Below, one piece after another: positions 21,198-30,272 of a stretch of 34,767 nt of DNA (the stretch's first letter is position 1; each line of letters opens with the position of its first letter). Made by a program: the position numbers and the translations under genes. Source of the stretch: Verrucomicrobiota bacterium (lineage in GTDB: Bacteria > Verrucomicrobiota > Verrucomicrobiia > Opitutales > Opitutaceae). The DNA lies in assembly GCA_019136515.1 (NCBI GenBank), contig JAGVUB010000043.1, positions 1 through 34,767 of the forward strand, in the 5' to 3' direction. The notes under the pieces are model-generated. The model made no database searches and was not told the origin of the DNA. It was given only the letters and a program-made list of their open reading frames with translations.

Positions 21198-22117
21198 ATC
21201 TGCCCCTGACCGTCCTTGGCGGCCTCGTGCTCGCCTCCTGCGTGGCGCACGTCGCCGTGAGAGCCGCCGCGCCTGAAGCCGGCACGGAGGCGTGGTCCCC
21301 CACCACCTGGCATGGCGAGCGCGCCTACGAACTGGTCACGGCCCAATGGCGGGCGATTGTCTCGGTCGAGCGTGGGCGTCTCGTGCATTTCGGCCCCGCC
21401 GCGGCGGGCGCCCGCAACCTCATGCTGGAGACGCCGACCCGCGAGGACCGGATGGGCTGGAGCGGCCATCGCGTCTGGCTGGGGCCGCAGGCGCTCTGGG
21501 GCTGGCCGCCGCCGGCGGCGTGGGAGTTCTCCGCCGCCGAGAGCGTGAAGCTTTCCGGCAACCGGCTCGAACTGCTCATGCCCGACGCCGGCGACGGCTA
21601 CCCGCGCTTCACCCGCATCTACGAACCGGCTGGCGAGCGCCTGGCCTGCCGCGTCGCCGTGGTTGCGGGCGGCACGCGGGCCGTGCAGGTGATCCAGATC
21701 TTGCAGACGCCGCCCGACACGAAGGTCGAGTTGCGCACGGCGCCGAGCGCGAAGTGGCCGCGCGGGTATTTCCGCGTGGGCGGGGCGGTCGGGCCGAACA
21801 TGCAGCCCGACCTGCCGTTGCCCGCCGGGGTCGAGGAGGTGGCGGGCGGGGTGGTGGTGTCGATCGCCGGCAAATCCGACAAGCTCGCCTTTCCGCCGCA
21901 GACGCTGGTGGCGCGAGTCGGCGGCTACCGGCTGGCGCTGGAGTGCGGGGAGAGCCGCGGGCCGGAGGAGGCCGCGCCTGACGACGGGTTCTACACCCAG
22001 GTCTACATCGGCGAGCCGCGGGCGCCGGTGGTGGAGATCGAGCAGTTCTCGCCGCAATGGCGGGCGGGGGCGGCGGGCGAGTTCTCGATGTACCTGTCGC
22101 TCACGGCCGCACCGTGA
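21194..22117 (+). CDS. Secreted DUF4380-like protein, mutarotase-type fold (likely)
   Basis: A 307-residue protein with a signal peptide (cleavage near AVRAAA). Its layout, with early WRAIVSVERGRLVHFGP and ARNLMLET, then VWLGPQALWGWPPP, resembles DUF4380 proteins, which are related to galactose-mutarotase (aldose epimerase) folds. The usual catalytic His pair of true mutarotases is not evident, so carbohydrate binding or an unknown activity is more likely. The ATG overlaps the GH9 stop by three bases, making an operon with GH9 and perhaps GH3 very likely; a role in the same polysaccharide pathway follows by position. Confidence 0.7.
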   Translation: MNLPLTVLGGLVLASCVAHVAVRAAAPEAGTEAWSPTTWHGERAYELVTAQWRAIVSVERGRLVHFGPAAAGARNLMLETPTREDRMGWSGHRVWLGPQALWGWPPPAAWEFSAAESVKLSGNRLELLMPDAGDGYPRFTRIYEPAGERLACRVAVVAGGTRAVQVIQILQTPPDTKVELRTAPSAKWPRGYFRVGGAVGPNMQPDLPLPAGVEEVAGGVVVSIAGKSDKLAFPPQTLVARVGGYRLALECGESRGPEEAAPDDGFYTQVYIGEPRAPVVEIEQFSPQWRAGAAGEFSMYLSLTAAP

Positions 22118-22237
22118 GCCGGTCCCGGGCGCGACCGTGCGGCGGGCCACGGCGTCCGTTGCATTGACTTTCCGGAGGCGGAGGGACGACGCTGGGCGTG
22201 TTCCCTGCCGCCCCGGCAGCCCCTTCCCCATCCTCCC

Positions 22238-22816
22238 ATGAAACTTCGTTGTTGGCTTCTTCTGCCACTGTGGGTCCTTGCGTCGTGCCCGGTCTTTGCG
22301 GCCGATTCCCCGGCCCCGGCCGCAACCGAGGAGCCGACCCCGCACCAGAAGCTCTACTATTTCGAACATCGCCTGCTGCCGAAATGGGCGCACCGCACGC
22401 AGGGCGCCTTCTTCGAGGATCTGCGGGCGGGCAGGGTCGATCGGTTGCAGGAGGCGGCGCGGGCGATCGTCGGGCCGGAGTATGCGGGTGCGCTCGTGGT
22501 CGAGGCGGTGCCGGTGCCGACCGGGGTGCTGCTGACTTTCGCCGCGCCCGCGGAGCGCGGCGACTGCTACTTCGCGTTCGTCGCCAAGGTGGGCGAAGGC
22601 TATCGTTATTTCACCTACGAGAAGGCGATGAGCGTCACCGGAGAGGCGATCGAGGCCTGCATCGGCGAGTGGGGCGAGGACGGCGGACACCGAAACTTCG
22701 GGTTCCGCAACGACAAGGCGCGGGAGGAGTTCCTGAAGGCGGTCGCAGGTCTGCTGGTCGATACGACGATCGCACCCAACGCGGTGACCCGGCCCAGCGC
22801 CACTCTGGCGGAGTGA
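22238..22816 (+). CDS. Secreted hypothetical protein
   Basis: I do not recognise this 192-residue protein. A signal peptide (MKLRCWLLLPLWVLASCPVFA) is clear, so it is exported; the Cys at 17 lacks a full lipobox. The mature part is mixed alpha/beta with HQKLYYFEHRLLPKWAH early and a central strand region (VLLTFAAPAERGDCYFAFVA). It lies 120 bases after the DUF4380-like gene in the same direction and may belong to that operon. No ribosome binding site is obvious before the ATG. Confidence 0.75.
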   Translation: MKLRCWLLLPLWVLASCPVFAADSPAPAATEEPTPHQKLYYFEHRLLPKWAHRTQGAFFEDLRAGRVDRLQEAARAIVGPEYAGALVVEAVPVPTGVLLTFAAPAERGDCYFAFVAKVGEGYRYFTYEKAMSVTGEAIEACIGEWGEDGGHRNFGFRNDKAREEFLKAVAGLLVDTTIAPNAVTRPSATLAE

Positions 22817-22879
22817 CGGTCCGGCGCGGGATGATTCCGGAATTGCCGTGGGCGGGAACGTCGCCGTTGTAGTGGTGGC

Positions 22880-23557
22880 ATGGCCAATATCGCCTACCCC
22901 GATGCCTCCCGCACCACCGCCCCGAAGGGGCCCGGGATCAAGCTTACCGCCCGGATTGTCGAGTGGGATCAGGCCCGGGGCCGCGGAACGCTCTGCTTCG
23001 AGAAGCATCGGATTCCGCTCCAGCGCGACGACTTCATGGTGCACCACAAGCGGCCCGAGGTGGGCGACGTGGTCGAGTTCCGGCTGGGGCGCGACGAGGC
23101 GGGGCGGATCACGGCGCAGGAGGTCGAGCACCACAACGACGGTGGGCGGATCCGGTTTTGGCACCTGCTGGAGTTGCTGGTGCTGATGGCGGCACCGGGC
23201 TACGCGCTCTTCCGGTTGGCCGACCGCAACGACTGGCGGCTGGTCGTTGGTTGCGTCCTGGGCCTTTCAACGATCGGGTTCCTGCTGTATTGGCTCGACA
23301 AACTGCGGGCACGCTATGGCCAGTGGCGAGTGGCGGAGAGTTCGTTGCACCTGGTATCGCTACTTGGTGGCTGGCCGGGCGCCTTCCTCGCGCAGCGACA
23401 TTTCCGGCACAAGACGAGCAAGCTGCGTTTCCAGCTGGTGTTCTGGCTGATCATCACGCTGCACCAGTTTCTTGCGTTCGACTATCTGCAGGACTGGACG
23501 GCGCTGCGCGCCGCCAACACGGCGTTCAAGCAGGCCACGATGCCCGCGCCGAAGTGA
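22880..23557 (+). CDS. Cold-shock domain plus DUF1294 membrane protein
   Basis: A 225-residue fusion. Residues 20-85 form a cold-shock-like OB fold (ARIVEWDQARGRGTLCFE, FMVHHKRPEVGDVVEF). The rest is a DUF1294 membrane domain with about three or four helices and the family block DKLRARYGQWRVAE, LHLVSLLGGWPGAF and RHKTSKLRFQ. DUF1294 proteins of this form are widespread but uncharacterised; the OB fold may bind nucleic acid at the membrane. ATG 22880 gives the expected N-terminus. The gene is convergent with fumarase. Confidence 0.88.
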   Translation: MANIAYPDASRTTAPKGPGIKLTARIVEWDQARGRGTLCFEKHRIPLQRDDFMVHHKRPEVGDVVEFRLGRDEAGRITAQEVEHHNDGGRIRFWHLLELLVLMAAPGYALFRLADRNDWRLVVGCVLGLSTIGFLLYWLDKLRARYGQWRVAESSLHLVSLLGGWPGAFLAQRHFRHKTSKLRFQLVFWLIITLHQFLAFDYLQDWTALRAANTAFKQATMPAPK

Positions 23558-23676
23558 GGGGCGGATCACTCGCGCCGGGGGGGGCGCACCCTGTCGGGTG
23601 CCGGGGAGCGGGATCGGATCCGGCGGCCCGGGCTGAAGCGCCGGGCCACGCGCAGGCGGAAAGCTGTCGCCGGTGG

Positions 23677-23773
23677 AGAAAAGAAAACGGCCGCGCTGGT
23701 GGCGCGGCCGTCGGAATGGCTCCGGCGGCGGGCCTTGCCCGCCGCCTCAGGAAACGGCGTTCGCGCCGTTTCC
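23677..23773 (-). terminator. Stacked-hairpin terminator of the fumarase gene
   Basis: Three consecutive hairpins follow the fumarase stop on the minus strand. The first has 10-base arms (23750-23759, 23764-23773), the second 10-base arms (23724-23733, 23737-23746), the third 10-base arms (23687-23696, 23702-23711). The third is followed on the minus strand by TTTTCTTTTC (to 23677), a typical rho-independent end. Confidence 0.8.
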
Positions 23774-23776
23774 TCT

Positions 23777-25420
23777 TCAGTGCGCCTTCGGGCAGGCGGC
23801 GATCGACTTGAAGAAGTCGTTGCCCTTGTCGTCGACGAGGATGAAGGCGGGGAAGTCCTCGACCTCGATCTTGTAGACGGCCTCCATGCCAAGTTCCGGA
23901 TACTCGATGAGCTCCATCTTCTTGATGTTCTCCTGGGCGAGGATGGCGGCGGGGCCGCCGATCGAACCGAGGTAGAAGCCGCCGTGCTTCTTGCACGCGT
24001 CGGTGACCTGCTGGGAGCGGTTGCCCTTGGCGAGCATGATGAGCGAGCCGCCGTTGCGCTGGAGGAGGTCGACGTAGCTGTCCATGCGGCCGGCGGTGGT
24101 GGGGCCGAAGGAGCCGGAGGGCAGGCCCTTGGGGGTCTTGGCCGGGCCGGCGTAGTACACCGGGTGATCCTTGAGGTACTGCGGGAGGCCGAGGCCCTTA
24201 TCGAGGCGTTCCTTGAACTTCGCGTGGGCGATGTCGCGGGCGACGATGATGGTGCCGGTGAGCGCGAGCTCGGTGGTGATCGGGTACTTCGTGAGCTCGG
24301 CGAGGATGTCCTTCATCGGGCGGTTGAGGTCGATCTTCACGCCGCGCGACTTGTAGACACCGCGGTACTTCTCGGGGATGAGGCGGGTGGGGTTGGTCTC
24401 CATCTGCTCGACCCAGAGGCCGTCGCGGTCGATGCGGGCCTTGATGTTGCGGTCGGCCGAGCAGGACACGCCGATGCCGACGGGGCAGGAGGCGCCGTGG
24501 CGGGGGAGGCGGACGACGCGCACATCGAGGGCGAAGTACTTGCCGCCGAACTGGGCGCCGATGCCGGTCTGCTGGGCGAGCTGGAGGAACTTGGCCTCGA
24601 GCTCGAGGTCGCGGAAGGCGCGGCCGCCCTTGTTGCCGGAGGTGGGCAACGCGTCGTAGTATTTCGTGGACGCGAGCTTCACCGTCTTGAGGTTCATCTC
24701 GGCGGAGGTGCCGCCGATGACGATGGCGAGGTGGTAGGGCGGGCAGGCGGCGGTGCCGAGGTAGACCATCTTCTCGAGCACGAACTTCTCGAGGCTGGCG
24801 GGATTGAGGAGGGCCTTGGTCTCCTGGAAGAGGTAGGTCTTGTTGGCGGAGCCGCCGCCCTTGGCGACGAAGAGGAAGTCGTAGTGGTCGCCCTTGCCGG
24901 CGTAGAGGTCGATCTGGGCGGGGAGGTTGTTCCCGCTGTTGACCTCCTCGTACATGGTCAGCGGCACGGTCTGGGAGTAGCGGAGGTTCTCCTCGGTGTA
25001 GGTCTTCCAGATGCCCTTGGAGAGGTGGAGGGTGTCGTCGACGCCGGTCCAGACCTGCTGGCCCTTCTTGGCGACGACGGTGGCGGTGCCGGTGTCCTGG
25101 CAGAAGGGCAACAGGCCCTTGGCGGAGACCTCGGCGTTGCGCAGCATGGCGAGGGCGACGCCGCGGTCGTTGGGCGAGGCCTCGGGGTCGTCGAGGATGG
25201 CGGCGACCTGCTCGAGGTGCGCGGGGCGGAGCATGAAGGAGCAGTCCTTCATCGCCTGGTTGGCGAGGATCTCGAGGGCCTCGGGTTTGACGACCAGCAT
25301 GTCCTGGTCGCCGAACTTCTCGACCTTCACGAGGTCGGCGGGCGCGTCGACTTTGCGGTACTGGGTCGTGTCGGGCCCGAGGGGGAACATTTCCTGGTAT
25401 TCGAAGGAGGGTGTGCTCAT
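23777..25420 (-). CDS. fumA: Class I fumarate hydratase, iron-sulfur
   Basis: A 547-residue class I fumarase that interconverts fumarate and malate in the cytosol. The start [15 protein letters not shown] at 25420 matches the family's beginning. The N-terminal domain holds [10 protein letters not shown] (Cys107), GTAACPPYH (Cys226) and GVSC (Cys320), the three ligands of the catalytic [4Fe-4S] cluster; their spacing of 119 and 94 residues agrees with the class I pattern. The C-terminal domain includes [20 protein letters not shown] and [10 protein letters not shown]. Both domains are on one chain, as in the single-polypeptide form. The cluster is oxygen-sensitive, which suits an anaerobe. No Shine-Dalgarno is seen; the leader is strongly pyrimidine-rich. 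Confidence 0.95.
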   Translation of the reverse strand: MSTPSFEYQEMFPLGPDTTQYRKVDAPADLVKVEKFGDQDMLVVKPEALEILANQAMKDCSFMLRPAHLEQVAAILDDPEASPNDRGVALAMLRNAEVSAKGLLPFCQDTGTATVVAKKGQQVWTGVDDTLHLSKGIWKTYTEENLRYSQTVPLTMYEEVNSGNNLPAQIDLYAGKGDHYDFLFVAKGGGSANKTYLFQETKALLNPASLEKFVLEKMVYLGTAACPPYHLAIVIGGTSAEMNLKTVKLASTKYYDALPTSGNKGGRAFRDLELEAKFLQLAQQTGIGAQFGGKYFALDVRVVRLPRHGASCPVGIGVSCSADRNIKARIDRDGLWVEQMETNPTRLIPEKYRGVYKSRGVKIDLNRPMKDILAELTKYPITTELALTGTIIVARDIAHAKFKERLDKGLGLPQYLKDHPVYYAGPAKTPKGLPSGSFGPTTAGRMDSYVDLLQRNGGSLIMLAKGNRSQQVTDACKKHGGFYLGSIGGPAAILAQENIKKMELIEYPELGMEAVYKIEVEDFPAFILVDDKGNDFFKSIAACPKAH

Positions 25421-25560
25421 GTGGAAAGGGAGTGCGGAGAAAGGACTGAGGAAGAAAGGGCGGAGAGAGTGAAGGGGGAAAACGGGAAAGCGGGAAGCCG
25501 GAAGAGGGCGGAGCTTAGGGGGAAAACGCGCGCCGGAAAGCCCGGGGGGCGGGAAAGTGG
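25421..25560. other. Homopurine-rich stretch upstream of fumarase
   Basis: The + strand is almost entirely A and G for about 75 bases and purine-dominated to about 25560, so the fumarase leader on the minus strand is polypyrimidine. It is the main content of the 25421-25678 gap. A weak minus-strand -10-like TATGCT lies at 25606-25611, without a good -35 box. Confidence 0.6.
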
Positions 25561-25678
25561 CGGCCGGCGGCGCGCCCGAAGGGGCGAATGAGGACATCCG
25601 CCCACAGCATACTTGCCTCCGCGGGGCGACCTCGCGACTGTTGGCACCCCTCACCCCCTACCACGTTCGATCCCGCGC

Positions 25679-26395
25679 ATGCAGCTCCCGGCCTTCGATT
25701 GGATCTTTTTCGACTGCTTCAACACGCTGATCGACGACTTCGATGCGGCGGGCGAGGAGGGCAGCCTGCTGAGCGTGCCGCAGCTGGCGGTCGAATCGGG
25801 CTTCTTCCCGGGACTGGCGGAGTTCCGGGCGGCGTACGCGAAGGTGCGTTCGCAGACGCTGCGGCTGGGACGGGAGACGGTGCTGATGGACCGGTTACGC
25901 CAGACCCTGGAGGAGTCGCCGGTCAAGCGTTCCCGCGAGGAGTGCGCCGCCGAGGCGGCGCGGTTGCTGGCCATCTGGGAGGTCGAGTACGGGGCCCTCC
26001 TGCGGCCGACGCCCGGGGTGGAGGAGATGCTGCGGCATTGGTACGCCCGGCGGACGCTCGCCGTGGTGACGAACTCCCTGGTGCCGGGCATGCCGCAGCG
26101 GCAGCTGGAGCGGTTCGGGCTGAGCCGTTTTTTCCGCTTCGTGCTCGATAGCGCGACCCACGGTTTCAAGAAGCCCAACCCGCTGCTCGGCATGGAGGCG
26201 CTGTCGATGGCGGGGCTGGGCCCGTGCGACGGCCCCCAGGTGCTCGCCGTGGGCGACCGGCACGACGTCGACATCGTCTCCGCCCTCGATCTGGGGATGC
26301 ATGTGCTGCATTTCAACCGGGGCCGCATCCGGCCGGGCGTGCCTCCCACCCCCGAGGGGACGCCGGCGATCCACGACTGGAGCGAGTTTCGGTGA
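25679..26395 (+). CDS. HAD-superfamily hydrolase, haloacid-dehalogenase-like
   Basis: A 238-residue HAD-fold hydrolase, most likely a phosphatase of a small metabolite. Motif I is FFDCFNTL with nucleophile Asp12 (Phe at the +2 position, as in the haloacid dehalogenase/YjjG-type branch rather than the DxD phosphatases). Motif II is VVTNS, motif III is the Lys in FKKPNP, and motif IV is VGDRHDVDIVSA. The helical cap lies between motifs I and II (about 20-100). The substrate cannot be deduced. ATG 25679 is chosen because motif I follows at the usual distance. The stop overlaps the next start (GTGA), so the two genes are coupled. Confidence 0.88.
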   Translation: MQLPAFDWIFFDCFNTLIDDFDAAGEEGSLLSVPQLAVESGFFPGLAEFRAAYAKVRSQTLRLGRETVLMDRLRQTLEESPVKRSREECAAEAARLLAIWEVEYGALLRPTPGVEEMLRHWYARRTLAVVTNSLVPGMPQRQLERFGLSRFFRFVLDSATHGFKKPNPLLGMEALSMAGLGPCDGPQVLAVGDRHDVDIVSALDLGMHVLHFNRGRIRPGVPPTPEGTPAIHDWSEFR

Positions 26396-27162
26396 GTCCG
26401 GTGCGCTCCCGCCGGGGTCGCGCGGCCGACTCCGCGGCGCCGCTCCGCACCGCGGAGTCGGTGCAGACCGCCCTCGGCGCGCTCGCCGAGCCGGCGCGGG
26501 TGCCGGACCTGCAACGTTTCTTCAAGACGGGGCGGGGTGAATACGCGGAGGGCGACCGTTTCCGCGGGTTGCGGGTGCCGCAGGTCCGGGCCGTCGTGCG
26601 GCGCGCCGCCGCCCTGTCGCTCCCCGAGAGCGAGGCGCTGCTCGCCTCGCCGTGGCATGAGGACCGGCTGGCGGCATTGCTCATCGTCGCCCGCCAGTGC
26701 GAGCGGGCCGCCGCGCCCGACCGCCGGCTCCGTTTCCGGCTCTACCTGCGTGCCGCGCGCGCCGGCCGGATCAACAACTGGGATCTGGTCGACGTGACGG
26801 CCGGCCGCGTAGTCGGAGCGTGGTTGCGAGGGCGCCCCGAATGCGGCCGCACGCTCGACCGGCTCGCGCGCTCGCGATCGTTGTGGGAGCGCCGTATCGC
26901 GATGCTGGCGGCCGGTCACCTCATCTGGCACGGCGAGTTTGCCGCCGCCCTGCGGCTGGCCGCCCGGCTGCGCGACGACCCGCACGACCTCATGCACAAG
27001 GCGGTGGGCTGGATGTTGCGCGAGATCGGGAAACGCGATCGCGCGGTGCTCGACGGTTTCCTTGCGGAGCACGCGGCGCGGATGCCGCGTACGATGCTGC
27101 GCTACGCGCTCGAGAAACATGCGCCGGTGGAACGGCGGCGGTGGTTGGCGGCGGGACGGTGA
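26392..27162 (+). CDS. AlkD-type DNA alkylation repair glycosylase
   Basis: A 256-residue HEAT-like-repeat DNA glycosylase that removes positively charged alkylated purines such as 3- and 7-alkyl bases. Family blocks are FFKTGRGEYAEGDRFRGLRVP, given here by its ends FFKTGRGEY and GLRVP, then NNWDLVDV, WERRIAMLA, HKAVGWMLRE and PRTMLRYALE. Trp130, Asp134 and Trp207 correspond to the catalytic Trp109, Asp113 and Trp187 of B. cereus AlkD, so it should be active. It begins at GTG 26392 within the HAD stop; a GTG at 26401 is an alternative. The first 25 or so residues are basic and not conserved. Confidence 0.93.
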   Translation: MSPVRSRRGRAADSAAPLRTAESVQTALGALAEPARVPDLQRFFKTGRGEYAEGDRFRGLRVPQVRAVVRRAAALSLPESEALLASPWHEDRLAALLIVARQCERAAAPDRRLRFRLYLRAARAGRINNWDLVDVTAGRVVGAWLRGRPECGRTLDRLARSRSLWERRIAMLAAGHLIWHGEFAAALRLAARLRDDPHDLMHKAVGWMLREIGKRDRAVLDGFLAEHAARMPRTMLRYALEKHAPVERRRWLAAGR

Positions 27163-27171
27163 GCGGCGGCA

Positions 27172-27203
27172 CGCTTTCGCAGGCACGGAGGCCTGCGAAA
27201 GCG
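27172..27203. terminator. Perfect 13-base inverted repeat after alkD
   Basis: Arms 27172-27184 and 27191-27203 are exact reverse complements around a 6-base loop, ten bases after the AlkD stop. No T-run follows on the + strand, so it is either a factor-assisted terminator or a mobile palindrome. Confidence 0.5.
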
Positions 27204-27210
27204 GGGGCAT

Positions 27211-27244
27211 GAAAAGCCCGCCGGAGCGGTGGCTCGCGGCGGGC
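27211..27244 (-). terminator. Rho-independent terminator of the TonB-like gene
   Basis: GCCCGCC (27216-27222) pairs with GGCGGGC (27238-27244), with an inner GAGC/GCTC pairing. On the minus strand the stem is followed by TTTTC. It begins 22 bases after the stop of the gene ending at 27266. Confidence 0.7.
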
Positions 27245-27265
27245 GGGAGAGGCGTAGGCGGCGCG

Positions 27266-30181
27266 TCAGTTGCGCATGTGGAACGGCAGGTCGCTTTGGT
27301 CGTCGGCCGACTGGGCCTGGGGTTTGACGTCGATCCTGAAGGGGACGGAGATGCGCATGTTCACCGGCTGGCCGGACTTGCTGATCGCCGGGCCGAACTT
27401 CCACTGCTTGACGGCCTTCAGGCAGGGCTCGGTGAGCGCCGGGTTGTCGGACTTGTCGACCCGGACGTCGCGGATGGTGCCCTGCTTGGTGACCACGACC
27501 GAGATGACGACCTCGCCCTTGATCTCGCCCAAGTTGCCGGGGATGTTCGGGGCGGCGGTCTGGAGGATTTTCGGCGCGCTCTTCACCTCGCTCGGCTTGG
27601 CGATGCGGTCGACATGAAGCATCTCGGCGTGGAGGCGGAGGGTGTTGTTGTTGGTGATCTCGCCGGCGAGCTTGATCGGCTCGTGGTTGGGCAACGTGAA
27701 CTCGAAGGAGGCCTGGCCGGGCTGGAGTTCGGCGCGGACGATCGGGGTGACGCCAAGGTACTCGCCGTTCATGCGGACGGCGGCCCCGGCGGGGTTGCTG
27801 GAGAGCGAGACGCCACCGAGGATGAAGGTGCTGTTCACATCGACGATGTCCTTGCCGGCGATGGACGCGTGTTCGGTGGTCGGCACCAGCCCTTGGCGGA
27901 TGAACTTGATCACATAGTCGCCGGGCAGGAGTTGGTCGACCCTGCCGGGGGTGCGGCCGGTGCGGATGGGCTGGCCGTCGGTCTTGTCGGCGGGGAAGAC
28001 CGCGAACTCGGCGTCGGCCGGCTCGGAGCGGAGCATGAGTGTGCCGTAGACCCGCTGGAGGGTGACGCTGCCGAGGTCGAGGGTTTGTGCGCCCTTGACC
28101 TCGACGAGTTGCTCGACGGTGTCGTAGCCCGGCAGGGAGAGGGACACCTTGCGCAGGCCGGGGGTGACGTTGGTGATGGTGGCCGGAGTGATCTGCGGCG
28201 TGTCGCCGTCGATGGTGACTTCGGCTCCGACCGGGTCGGAGGTGATGGAGATGACGCCGGGGGCGCGGGCGAGGGCATCCTGGGCGGCCTTGGCGGCGGC
28301 GAGGGCATCGGCCTGCTTGCGGGCGTTTTCGGCGGCGAGCTGAGCCTGCTTCTCGGCCTCGGCCTTGAGGCGGGCAGCCTCGGCTTGGGCCTTCTTGAGC
28401 TCCTCCTGGCGGGCGGCTTCGCGTTTCGCCGCCTCCTCGGCATCGGCCTTGGCTTTGGCTTCCATCGCGGCCCTTTCCTTGGCCGCGGCCTTGCTCTGCT
28501 GCATGAAGAGGAAGCCGCCAATCCCGACCACGGCGACGATTGCCGCAACGGCGATGAGCGCCACGGGGGACTTCTTCTTGGCGACGAACTCCGTGGTGGT
28601 CGGTTTCGGGGCGGCGGCCTTCGGGGCTGCCGCGGCGGGAGCCGGCTTGGGCGTATCCGCGGACTTGGTGGGTTGCGGGGCGGGGGTCTTGGCGGCCGGA
28701 GCGGGCGTGGGCTTGGGGGCCTCCGCGGGTTTCACCGGCTGCGGCGCCGGGGCCTTGGCGGCGGGAGCGGGAGCCGGAGCGGGGGCCGGGATCTTGGCGG
28801 CTGGCTGCGTGGGCTTGGCCGGGGTGGCGGGCTTGAGCGGCTGCGGGATCGGGGCCTTGGCGGGCTGCGGGGCCGGGATGGGCGCTTTGGCAGCGGGGGC
28901 CGGCTGTGCCGGCTTGGCGGGAACGGGGGTGGGGGCCGGTTGCGCCGGGCGCGGGACCGGAGTCGGGGCCTTGAGGGCGGGCTTGGACGCGGGAATCGGG
29001 GTGGGGATCGGCGCGGATTTGGGCGCGATCACCGGGGCGGGAATCACGGGCTTGGGCGCCGGGGCGGGGGCCGGTGCGGCGACCGCCTTGGGGCCGGCCG
29101 GGAGAGCGATCTTGAACTCGGCGGCGCTGGCGGCATGCCAGACGGGCCTCCAGGCGTTGCCGCCCTTGGCGTTGACCGCTGCGCGGTGCAGCAAACCGAA
29201 CGTTGCCGGGGCAAGCTGGCCGGGGACGATGTCGCCGCTGACGTGGAGCCCGAGTTCGCTGAGGGCGGTCTCGGGGTCGGGCTGCCAATTGGTGGTGCCG
29301 ATCGCGGCGGCGAGGTGATTGACGAGCCAGTTCTGCGTGCCGGTGAGACCGGCGCAGGCCAACGCGGGCTTCTCTCCATGGGAGGGCAGCGCGGCGAGCG
29401 CGCTGGTGAGCATCGGGGCGAGGGCGCCGGCGACCCGCGGGGCGGCGTCGGTGAAGTCGAAGAGGTCGCCGTAGAACAGGCGGGCGGCGGCGAGCTGATA
29501 CTTGAGGTTGAGCTCGGCGCGGATGGTCTCCCAGACGTCGGTCAGCTTGATCTCGCAGGGCACGACGGCTTCGACGCCGTTGGCGGTGACGAGGAAAAGG
29601 TGGGAGCGATCAAGGCCGAGCTCCCAGAGGGCGACGGCGTTCTGGCCGGTGACGCGCAGCAGACGGGTGATCGCGCCGATGTGATCGAGCACGCCGGGGC
29701 CGACCGGGCTCGCGGTGAGTTTGCAGCGCTCGGTGCCGGTCAGGAGCTTGTCCAGCCCCTCCTTCGGGGCGACGGCGAGCAGCCAGCGGTTCTCGCCCGC
29801 GGCCTCGACCGGGGCGCCCTTGCCGGCGGAGCAGCCGGCGACGACGAGATCGCCCGAGAAACCATGCGGGAGGCTGCCGGCGACCGCGCCGAGGGTGGCG
29901 TTGGCGCCGACCGCGCGTACTTGTTCTTCGGAAACGAGGTGCCAGGAGGAGGCGGGCACGAAGCCGCCGACCCCGGCGGTCCAGCCGGCGGTCTGCCAAT
30001 CCGCGGAGGCCTCGTTGAGCAGCAGTTCGAGGATCGCCTTGTTGTCCAGCGCGGCGTTGCGCGACAGGCCGATCGCTCCGGCTTCGACACGGACCACCTG
30101 GAGCGTGTTCGACGTCAGCTCGACGAGATGGTTGGTGGGAGAATCACCTCCGGCGGAGGATGCGGAAGAACTTGGATTCAT
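27266..30181 (-). CDS. Actin-like / PEGA / TonB C-terminal fusion protein
   Basis: A 971-residue membrane protein of unusual build. Residues 1 to about 345 resemble an actin-like ATPase of the PilM/FtsA kind in degraded form (opening HLVELTSNTLQVVRVEAG; WELGLDRSHLFLV and PALACAGLTGTQNWLVNHLA later). A Pro/Ala/Lys-rich linker follows (about 360-527). One membrane helix lies at about 540-560 (SPVALIAVAAIVAVVGIGGF). Then a charged coiled coil (565-635), three PEGA-type repeats (about 640-705, 710-780, 787-860; for example GVISITSDPVGAEVTIDG) and a TonB C-terminal domain (about 870-963) with the GEVVISVVV and VKQWKFGPA signatures. Topology is probably cytoplasm inside, TonB domain in the periplasm. 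It may connect a cytoplasmic scaffold with an outer-membrane partner. No exbB, exbD or receptor gene is nearby. Start ATG 30181 lacks a Shine-Dalgarno. Confidence 0.82.
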   Translation of the reverse strand: MNPSSSASSAGGDSPTNHLVELTSNTLQVVRVEAGAIGLSRNAALDNKAILELLLNEASADWQTAGWTAGVGGFVPASSWHLVSEEQVRAVGANATLGAVAGSLPHGFSGDLVVAGCSAGKGAPVEAAGENRWLLAVAPKEGLDKLLTGTERCKLTASPVGPGVLDHIGAITRLLRVTGQNAVALWELGLDRSHLFLVTANGVEAVVPCEIKLTDVWETIRAELNLKYQLAAARLFYGDLFDFTDAAPRVAGALAPMLTSALAALPSHGEKPALACAGLTGTQNWLVNHLAAAIGTTNWQPDPETALSELGLHVSGDIVPGQLAPATFGLLHRAAVNAKGGNAWRPVWHAASAAEFKIALPAGPKAVAAPAPAPAPKPVIPAPVIAPKSAPIPTPIPASKPALKAPTPVPRPAQPAPTPVPAKPAQPAPAAKAPIPAPQPAKAPIPQPLKPATPAKPTQPAAKIPAPAPAPAPAAKAPAPQPVKPAEAPKPTPAPAAKTPAPQPTKSADTPKPAPAAAAPKAAAPKPTTTEFVAKKKSPVALIAVAAIVAVVGIGGFLFMQQSKAAAKERAAMEAKAKADAEEAAKREAARQEELKKAQAEAARLKAEAEKQAQLAAENARKQADALAAAKAAQDALARAPGVISITSDPVGAEVTIDGDTPQITPATITNVTPGLRKVSLSLPGYDTVEQLVEVKGAQTLDLGSVTLQRVYGTLMLRSEPADAEFAVFPADKTDGQPIRTGRTPGRVDQLLPGDYVIKFIRQGLVPTTEHASIAGKDIVDVNSTFILGGVSLSSNPAGAAVRMNGEYLGVTPIVRAELQPGQASFEFTLPNHEPIKLAGEITNNNTLRLHAEMLHVDRIAKPSEVKSAPKILQTAAPNIPGNLGEIKGEVVISVVVTKQGTIRDVRVDKSDNPALTEPCLKAVKQWKFGPAISKSGQPVNMRISVPFRIDVKPQAQSADDQSDLPFHMRN

Positions 30182-30272
30182 GACGTTTGAAGTCGGAAAA
30201 ACAGGGGGGCTTGAAGGGGTAGGCGGGCGGTCCGCGCGCGACAACCTTATACAGCACACGGTTTTAAATTCT

